Source of the DNA: Verrucomicrobiota bacterium
GTDB lineage: Bacteria; Verrucomicrobiota; Verrucomicrobiia; Chthoniobacterales; UBA10450
Direction: 5' to 3'
DNA: 64,000 bases
NCBI GenBank assembly: GCA_003218375.1
Contig: QHNH01000017.1
Location: forward strand, 36,184-100,183
Notes under the pieces: model-generated
The model's input: only the letters and a program-made list of their open reading frames with translations
Databases searched by the model: none
Told to the model about the DNA's origin: nothing
Position numbers and translations under genes: made by a program
Shown: piece after piece, positions 59,575-64,000 of the stretch
Position numbering within the stretch: position 1 is the stretch's first letter
Layout: every line of letters begins with the position of its first letter

Positions 59575-59690
59575 TGGCGGCGGAAGGGTTCGAACCCGCG
59601 TTATCGCATTGGTCCGCATGGCGATGGCCGACGGGCAAAGAATTCGCGCGCGGCGGTAAGTACATCGTCCAACTCGGCTCGACGAATTCG
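59575..59690. pseudogene. Decayed tRNA-Leu 3' end and secreted-paralogue fragment
   Basis: On the minus strand, 59577-59604 reads ACGCGGGTTCGAACCC then TTCCGCCGCCA: a T-arm plus acceptor 3' strand resembling the end of tRNA-Leu at 60396-60479. On the plus strand, 59655-59690 reads GKYIVQLGSTNS, close to PGNYVVQFHSTN of paralogue 4. Both are too short to function and suggest that this spacer is the remains of a duplication of the neighbouring tRNA and gene. Confidence 0.6.
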
Positions 59691-59783
59691 CGAGCTTCTC
59701 TCCCGCAACGTCTTTCACAAAATTTCAGAAAAATTCAGTCGCATCCTAAGGACTTTCAGACCGTTTTTTCGTAGGTTTTTCGC

Positions 59784-60350
59784 ATGAAAAACATACTCCG
59801 CTTCGTTCCGATCGCGTTCTTTTTTATCGCGATCTCCATAGTTTACGGCGCGGTTCCGGCGCTGAATGTGACCGTATCTGACGCTAGCGGCAAAGCCGCC
59901 TTTAGAGGCGCGACGAACGCCGACGGCACCTTCGCGACCACGAACCTCAAGCCCGGCAATTACGTCGTCCAGTTCCACTCGACGAATCCGGCCTTGAAAG
60001 GCAATCAGTACGCGCTGGTGATTTCCGCCGGCAAGAAAAAGGTGTCCGCTAATTCGGTCACGGGAGAGACGTTCGCTGCTGGCGGCGTAGCAATGAAGAT
60101 CGATGTCGGAGCCAGTGTGAAGATCACCGGGCAAGTCGCGGTGGAGTCGAAGGTCGCGATGAAGGACGGAAAGAAGATGGTTTGGATTCCGCAACGCATT
60201 GGCAGCAATCTGCCGGGCCGCTGGGTTCTAGCAGATTCTGCCGAAGCAATCGCGGCGCAAAACTCTGGCGAGCTCCGGAGGGAGGACGTAACCAAGTTGC
60301 AAGACCGCGGTCGTGGAGTGAATGAGGGCGAGATAATCCCTCATCCGTAA
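59784..60350 (+). CDS. Secreted paralogue 4
   Basis: A 188-residue protein with signal peptide (VPIAFFFIAISIVYGA) and the full cluster pattern: VTVSDASGKAAFRGATNADG, TFATTNLKPGNYVVQFHSTN, YALVISAGKKKVSANSVTGE, FAAGGVAMKIDVGASVKITG, MVWIPQRIGSNLPGRWVLAD and LRREDVTKLQDRGRGVNE. It is closest to paralogue 3. Function unknown. Confidence 0.78.
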   Translation: MKNILRFVPIAFFFIAISIVYGAVPALNVTVSDASGKAAFRGATNADGTFATTNLKPGNYVVQFHSTNPALKGNQYALVISAGKKKVSANSVTGETFAAGGVAMKIDVGASVKITGQVAVESKVAMKDGKKMVWIPQRIGSNLPGRWVLADSAEAIAAQNSGELRREDVTKLQDRGRGVNEGEIIPHP

Positions 60351-60395
60351 TTAGACCGGCAAAGAACTCGCGCCGTTTAGGCCGGAGTCTTTGTC

Positions 60396-60479
60396 TGCCG
60401 GCGGAGGGGATCGAACCCACACGATCTTGCGATCACTGGATTTTGAGTCCAGCGCGTCTGCCAGTTCCGCCACGCCGGC
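60396..60479 (-). tRNA. tRNA-Leu (anticodon CAA)
   Basis: The minus strand folds as a class II tRNA: acceptor GCCGGCG/CGCCGGC with discriminator A, D-arm TGGCGGAACTGGCAGACG, anticodon stem CTGGA/TCCAG with loop CTCAAAA (anticodon CAA, reading UUG), a short variable arm (TGATCGCAAGATCG) and T-arm GGGTTCGATCCC. The 3' CCA is not encoded. 84 nt. Located between secreted paralogue 4 and the alpha-2-macroglobulin gene. Confidence 0.96.
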
Positions 60480-60538
60480 TGGTGAAGGCTACCGTTTCGC
60501 ACTGGAAGCGGAGCGCGCAAGTGAAATCAGAGGCAGTC

Positions 60539-60600
60539 AAAGCGGCCTGAGGACAGGCCGCCTCCATTGGAGACGGCACGCCCCCGTGCCGTTCGAGCCA
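60539..60600. repeat. GGCCTGAGGACAGGCC palindrome pair
   Basis: Two mini-hairpins in a row: GCGGCCTGAGGACAGGCCGC and GGCACGCCCCCGTGCC. The same GGCCTGAGG(A/G)CAGGCC word occurs at 11177-11195 at the end of the DUF1330 gene. It forms the last part of the leader of the alpha-2-macroglobulin gene. Confidence 0.75.
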
Positions 60601-60654
60601 GCGCGAATTGAGTTGAAGTAACGACGGCCCGGCGTGCTACTCTCGCCGTCCAAG

Positions 60655-63600
60655 ATGATCCGATCATTTTGGTTTGCGCTGGTTTTCTGTTTCGCCGCTT
60701 CCGCTTTGGCCGAGGAACGCGCCGTTCAGCTTTTGCTGCCTTCGCGCCGGCTCGAACCGACGAGCACGTTCGAGCTTCGTTTCGCCAGCGAAATGGTTCC
60801 GGCCGATCAGATCGGAAAACCGGAGAAAATTTCACCGCTGGTTTTTACGCCGGCGGTGGAGGGCCAGTTCATCTGGCTCAGCACGCGCAGCGGAACGTTT
60901 GTGCCGAAAGGAATCCTGCCCCTCGGCACCAAGTATCAGATCACGTTGCGGGGCGGGTTGAAGGATGCGGCCGGCCGCGATGTAAAGTCGAACCTGCGCG
61001 AAGCGGTGGAGACGCCGCCATTGCGGGTCAAGGGCACGTCGGCGGATTTAGCACGCGGCAGCAACGATCCCGAGAACGCCTCGGCGACTCCGCGTTTCCT
61101 CGTCCTCTTCAATGCCAACGTTGACGCCGCCGCCTGCGCGAAATTTTTCCGATTCACCAACGGCGCGGGCGCGAAAGTCGACGCCCAGGTCGCGGCGGAC
61201 GACCCGGAAAATCCCGAGCTCTTTTTTCCAAGTTTCCTAAGCGACGATCGGAAGCTTTCGGCGTGGGGAGAAAAGCCGACGCCGGTCGAATCGGACGAGG
61301 AGACAACTGACAAAAGCGACAAGCCGCGGGCCGTCCGGAAAAATGTGCTATGGGTTGCGGCAGCGAAGCCTCTCCCGCCGGGAAAGGATTGGAAGCTTGT
61401 CATAGAAGCAGGTCTGCCCGCGGCGGAGTGGAAAGCGACGCTGCCCGCGCGCCAGGAAATCGTCATCGGTGTGGTGAAGCCGTTCGCGATCGCGAGCATC
61501 GCCGCGGAAAGCAACCGCGTCGCGGGCCGCCGGATTATCATTCAGTTTTCCAAACCGCTGTCTCAGGGAGTTTCTGCTGAGAACGTGACGCGCTGGATTT
61601 CGGTGGCGCCAGTTCCGGAGAAATTCAAAACGGAAGTCGAAGGCGATACCGTGACATTGAAAGGCGATTTCGCGCTGGGCCCGAAATATCGTGTGACGAC
61701 GAAGTCCGGATTGCCGGCGAAAGAACCGTTCAAGTTCGAACGTGCGCAGACGAACGACCTCGTCTTCACTCAAATCGCGCCCCGGCTTTACTTCGAAGAT
61801 TTCGCAACCCAGCAGCACCGCGCCGGAACGCGGCGGTTTCGCCTGCTGTCCGTGAACGTGCCGCGGATTCGGATCACCGCGCGCCTCTTCACCGGGGACA
61901 CGACGCCGGTCGCGATCAAGGCCTACGATAAATACGAGGAGTCCTCGGGCGATCGCGCGCCGGACGAGATGTATTCGCGGATCGATGTCGAGAAGCTGCC
62001 GGGACAGATGATCTGGGAGCGCGAGTTGAAGACGAGCGCCGGCGTCGATAAGCCGGAGACGCTGCCGCTGAGCTGGGACGAGATCCTGGGCGAACATAAA
62101 ACCGGGGCGGTGTTGCTCACCGCGGAATCGATCGATCCCGTCACGGTGGAAAAGAAACGCGTAGGCACGCAGGCAGTTGTCCAGTTAACCGACATCGGCT
62201 CGGTCTGGAAACGCGATGCCGGCGGAATCACGCTCCACCTTTTCTCGCTCATGACCGGTCAGGCGCTCGCCGGCGTCCAGCTTCGCCTGCTCGATACCGA
62301 ACGAAAGCAACTCGGCGAAGCGGTGACCGACGCCCAGGGCGGCGCACATCTTCCCTACGAGAGCGACTCGCGCTGGGTCTTCGCGCGACGCGAAGGCGAC
62401 GCCCACCTGATCTCGATCAACAGCGGCGAGGCTTCGGTGCCGCTTTACCGGCTCGGCGTGACGGACGATTACGGCGAAGAAGAAACCGAGGTCCGCTCGA
62501 TTTTCCTTTTCACGGAACGCGGCGTTTATAAACCCGGCGACGTCGTTCATCTCAAGGGAATCGCGCGGAACCTGAACGAAAATCAATCGACGCTGCCGGC
62601 CGGCAGAAAAGTCACGGTCAAAGTGAACGACGCGAAAGACCGCGAGATCTTTAACAAAGCCGTGACGCTTTCGGAATTCGCCTCGTTCGCGGAAGAGATC
62701 ACGATTCCGGCGGGCAGCCTCGGGAAATATCGCGTGGCCGTGACGGATGATGCGAAGGAGCATGCGCTCACGGGCAACTGCGATTTCCAGGTCCAGGAGT
62801 ATCGCCCGAACGCGTTCGAGATCACGATTCCCGCGCCGCCGGCAGCGCCCGGCCCGCTCGCGCTCGATCTGCCGGTGACCGCAAAATACTTCATGGGCAA
62901 ACCTCTCGTGAAAGCGAAGCTCACCTGGTCGCTGGTTGCGCGCGACGAGCCCTTCCGCCCAGAGGGACTGGCTGATTTCGCATTCTGCAACGCGATCGAG
63001 GATTTCCGCTTAAACAAAGCGCTCGATCGGATCTCGCAATTCAACGCCCAGGGCGAAGCGACCATCGACGCGGACGGATTCGCGAGGATCACCGCCCAGC
63101 TGCCGATCAACCCGAAGGCGCCGCAACCTCGGGCGACCAAGCTGCTTTGCGAAGTGACCGATCTCAGCCAGCAGACCGTTTCCGAGTCACGCTCGTTCGT
63201 CCAGCATGGCTCGAATTATTATTTCGGATTCCGTCGGCTCGATGGAGTCTTCAAGGAAGGAAATGCGTTGCCGATCGAGCTGATCGCGGTGGGCGCGGAT
63301 GGGAAGGTCCTGCCGTCCCCGGTCAAATCGAAAATTCGCCTGACCCGCATCACGTGGCAGACCAATCGTCTCGCGGCGGCCGGCGATACAACGGAGTTCG
63401 ACAGCAAAGCCGAGCTGCACGTGGAATGGGAACGCGAGCTGAACACGACGCCAGGCCTGGGGACCGATCGGAAACCGAACGTCGCCACGCTCAGCGACGC
63501 GGTCGCGGGAAAGCCCGGCCAGTATTTGCTCGAAGCGACGGGGAAAGATCCGCAGGGCCACGACATTCTGACTTCGGTAACCTTCGAAGTCGCGGGGGCG

Positions 63601-64000
63601 ACGGAGACGGTTTGGAATTATCGAAATCCGTACGCGGTCGATCTCGTGACGGACAAGGAAAGCTACGCGCCGGGGCAGACCGCGACGATCATGGTGAAAA
63701 CGCCGATCGCGGGCGACGCGCTCGTTACGATCGAGCGGGACCGGGTGCTGCGATCGTTCGTGACGCGGCTGAGCGGGAACGCGCCTTCCGTCCAGGTGCC
63801 GTTGACCGAAACCGACGCGCCGAACGTTTTCGTTTCGGTGATGTTGTTGCGCGGAGCGAACGAAAGCCCGCGCAAGATCAAGACGCCGGAATACCGGATC
63901 GGTTACTGCGAAGTGAAGGTGGCCCGGCCTAACGACAAGTTGGCCATCACCGTAAGACCAGGCCAGCCGACAGCGAAACCGGGCGACAAAGTCCAGCTCG
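60655..64000 (+). CDS. Bacterial alpha-2-macroglobulin (3' truncated by window edge)
   Basis: The frame is open from ATG 60655 to the last base (1115 residues). A signal peptide (SFWFALVFCFAASALA) is followed by consecutive beta-sandwich macroglobulin-like domains. Recognisable words: FELRFASEMVPADQIG (bacterial A2M N-terminus), RLYFEDFATQQHRAGTRRFR, FLFTERGVYKPGDVVHLKGI (about residue 621, typical of YfaS/YfhM A2M), YRPNAFEITIPAPP, SYAPGQTATIMVKTPIAGDA. Such proteins trap proteases in the periplasm and are often paired with PbpC; the thioester region and partner lie beyond the window. Confidence 0.93.
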   Translation, partial: MIRSFWFALVFCFAASALAEERAVQLLLPSRRLEPTSTFELRFASEMVPADQIGKPEKISPLVFTPAVEGQFIWLSTRSGTFVPKGILPLGTKYQITLRGGLKDAAGRDVKSNLREAVETPPLRVKGTSADLARGSNDPENASATPRFLVLFNANVDAAACAKFFRFTNGAGAKVDAQVAADDPENPELFFPSFLSDDRKLSAWGEKPTPVESDEETTDKSDKPRAVRKNVLWVAAAKPLPPGKDWKLVIEAGLPAAEWKATLPARQEIVIGVVKPFAIASIAAESNRVAGRRIIIQFSKPLSQGVSAENVTRWISVAPVPEKFKTEVEGDTVTLKGDFALGPKYRVTTKSGLPAKEPFKFERAQTNDLVFTQIAPRLYFEDFATQQHRAGTRRFRLLSVNVPRIRITARLFTGDTTPVAIKAYDKYEESSGDRAPDEMYSRIDVEKLPGQMIWERELKTSAGVDKPETLPLSWDEILGEHKTGAVLLTAESIDPVTVEKKRVGTQAVVQLTDIGSVWKRDAGGITLHLFSLMTGQALAGVQLRLLDTERKQLGEAVTDAQGGAHLPYESDSRWVFARREGDAHLISINSGEASVPLYRLGVTDDYGEEETEVRSIFLFTERGVYKPGDVVHLKGIARNLNENQSTLPAGRKVTVKVNDAKDREIFNKAVTLSEFASFAEEITIPAGSLGKYRVAVTDDAKEHALTGNCDFQVQEYRPNAFEITIPAPPAAPGPLALDLPVTAKYFMGKPLVKAKLTWSLVARDEPFRPEGLADFAFCNAIEDFRLNKALDRISQFNAQGEATIDADGFARITAQLPINPKAPQPRATKLLCEVTDLSQQTVSESRSFVQHGSNYYFGFRRLDGVFKEGNALPIELIAVGADGKVLPSPVKSKIRLTRITWQTNRLAAAGDTTEFDSKAELHVEWERELNTTPGLGTDRKPNVATLSDAVAGKPGQYLLEATGKDPQGHDILTSVTFEVAGATETVWNYRNPYAVDLVTDKESYAPGQTATIMVKTPIAGDALVTIERDRVLRSFVTRLSGNAPSVQVPLTETDAPNVFVSVMLLRGANESPRKIKTPEYRIGYCEVKVARPNDKLAITVRPGQPTAKPGDKVQL

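Overview
The window is a GC-rich, gene-dense bacterial chromosome segment. No rRNA or other phylogenetic marker RNA is present, so the assignment is an inference: a verrucomicrobial genome (Chthoniobacterales/'Spartobacteria'-like soil bacterium) fits best. The reasons are the secreted protein with tandem C-terminal NIS(A/T)R-type domains, weak or absent Shine-Dalgarno sequences before most starts, many small secreted proteins, and intergenic regions crowded with short-period and cruciform repeats. House-keeping genes (asnS, rpsA, aroC, gatB, tRNA-Leu(CAA)) show that this is core chromosome, not a plasmid or phage.

Layout. 1-8.3 kb: GNAT end, a decayed cyclase, a GH15 glucoamylase-like enzyme, a large secreted protein, two CNNM/CBS membrane proteins, DUF309. 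8.2-13.3 kb: TauE/SafE permease, DUF255 thioredoxin-like protein, DUF1330, PHP phosphoesterase, DUF1802, a small secreted Cys protein. 13.3-18.8 kb: an envelope-glycan block (MsbA-like ABC exporter, GT9, two GT4). 18.8-25 kb: STAS, HAD, asnS, an M20-like hydrolase with altered metal ligands, rpsA. 25.3-32.6 kb: thioredoxin, cystathionine beta-synthase, a trans-sulfuration enzyme, aroC, a CvpA-like protein, a four-helix-bundle (S23/IVP) gene between inverted heptamer arrays, gatB. 32.7-38.5 kb: glycerate kinase, a GH18-NodB-GT2 trifunctional protein, a GH26 lipoprotein. 38.5-45.2 kb: FHA-cyclase, Ser/Thr kinase, retropepsin-like protease, a truncated spermidine-synthase-like protein, MtfA. 45.2-49.1 kb: an accessory patch of unknown and membrane proteins. 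49.1-52.5 kb: ECF sigma factor / membrane protein / PDZ protein operon and a serine hydrolase. 52.5-64 kb: membrane protein, acetate transporter, DUF885, alpha/beta hydrolase, a tandem family of four secreted paralogues with decayed pieces, tRNA-Leu, and the first 1115 residues of an alpha-2-macroglobulin, which runs off the end.

The most unusual signal is in the intergenic DNA. (i) At five loci, two inverted arrays of about four 7-bp units face each other; the 7-mer is different at every locus but the period and architecture are constant. One pair (30784-31192) flanks a complete four-helix-bundle gene, placed between a cvpA-like stop codon and the gatB start; the others are gene-less hairpins. 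I propose a mobile-like family made of one gene-bearing unit and miniature derivatives. (ii) Several families of 70-130 bp composite palindromes (outer stem enclosing mini-hairpins) sit at or overlap stop codons. (iii) Repeat arms have become coding sequence: a lipoprotein signal peptide, the aroC tail, the cvpA-like head and a truncated enzyme's C-terminus.
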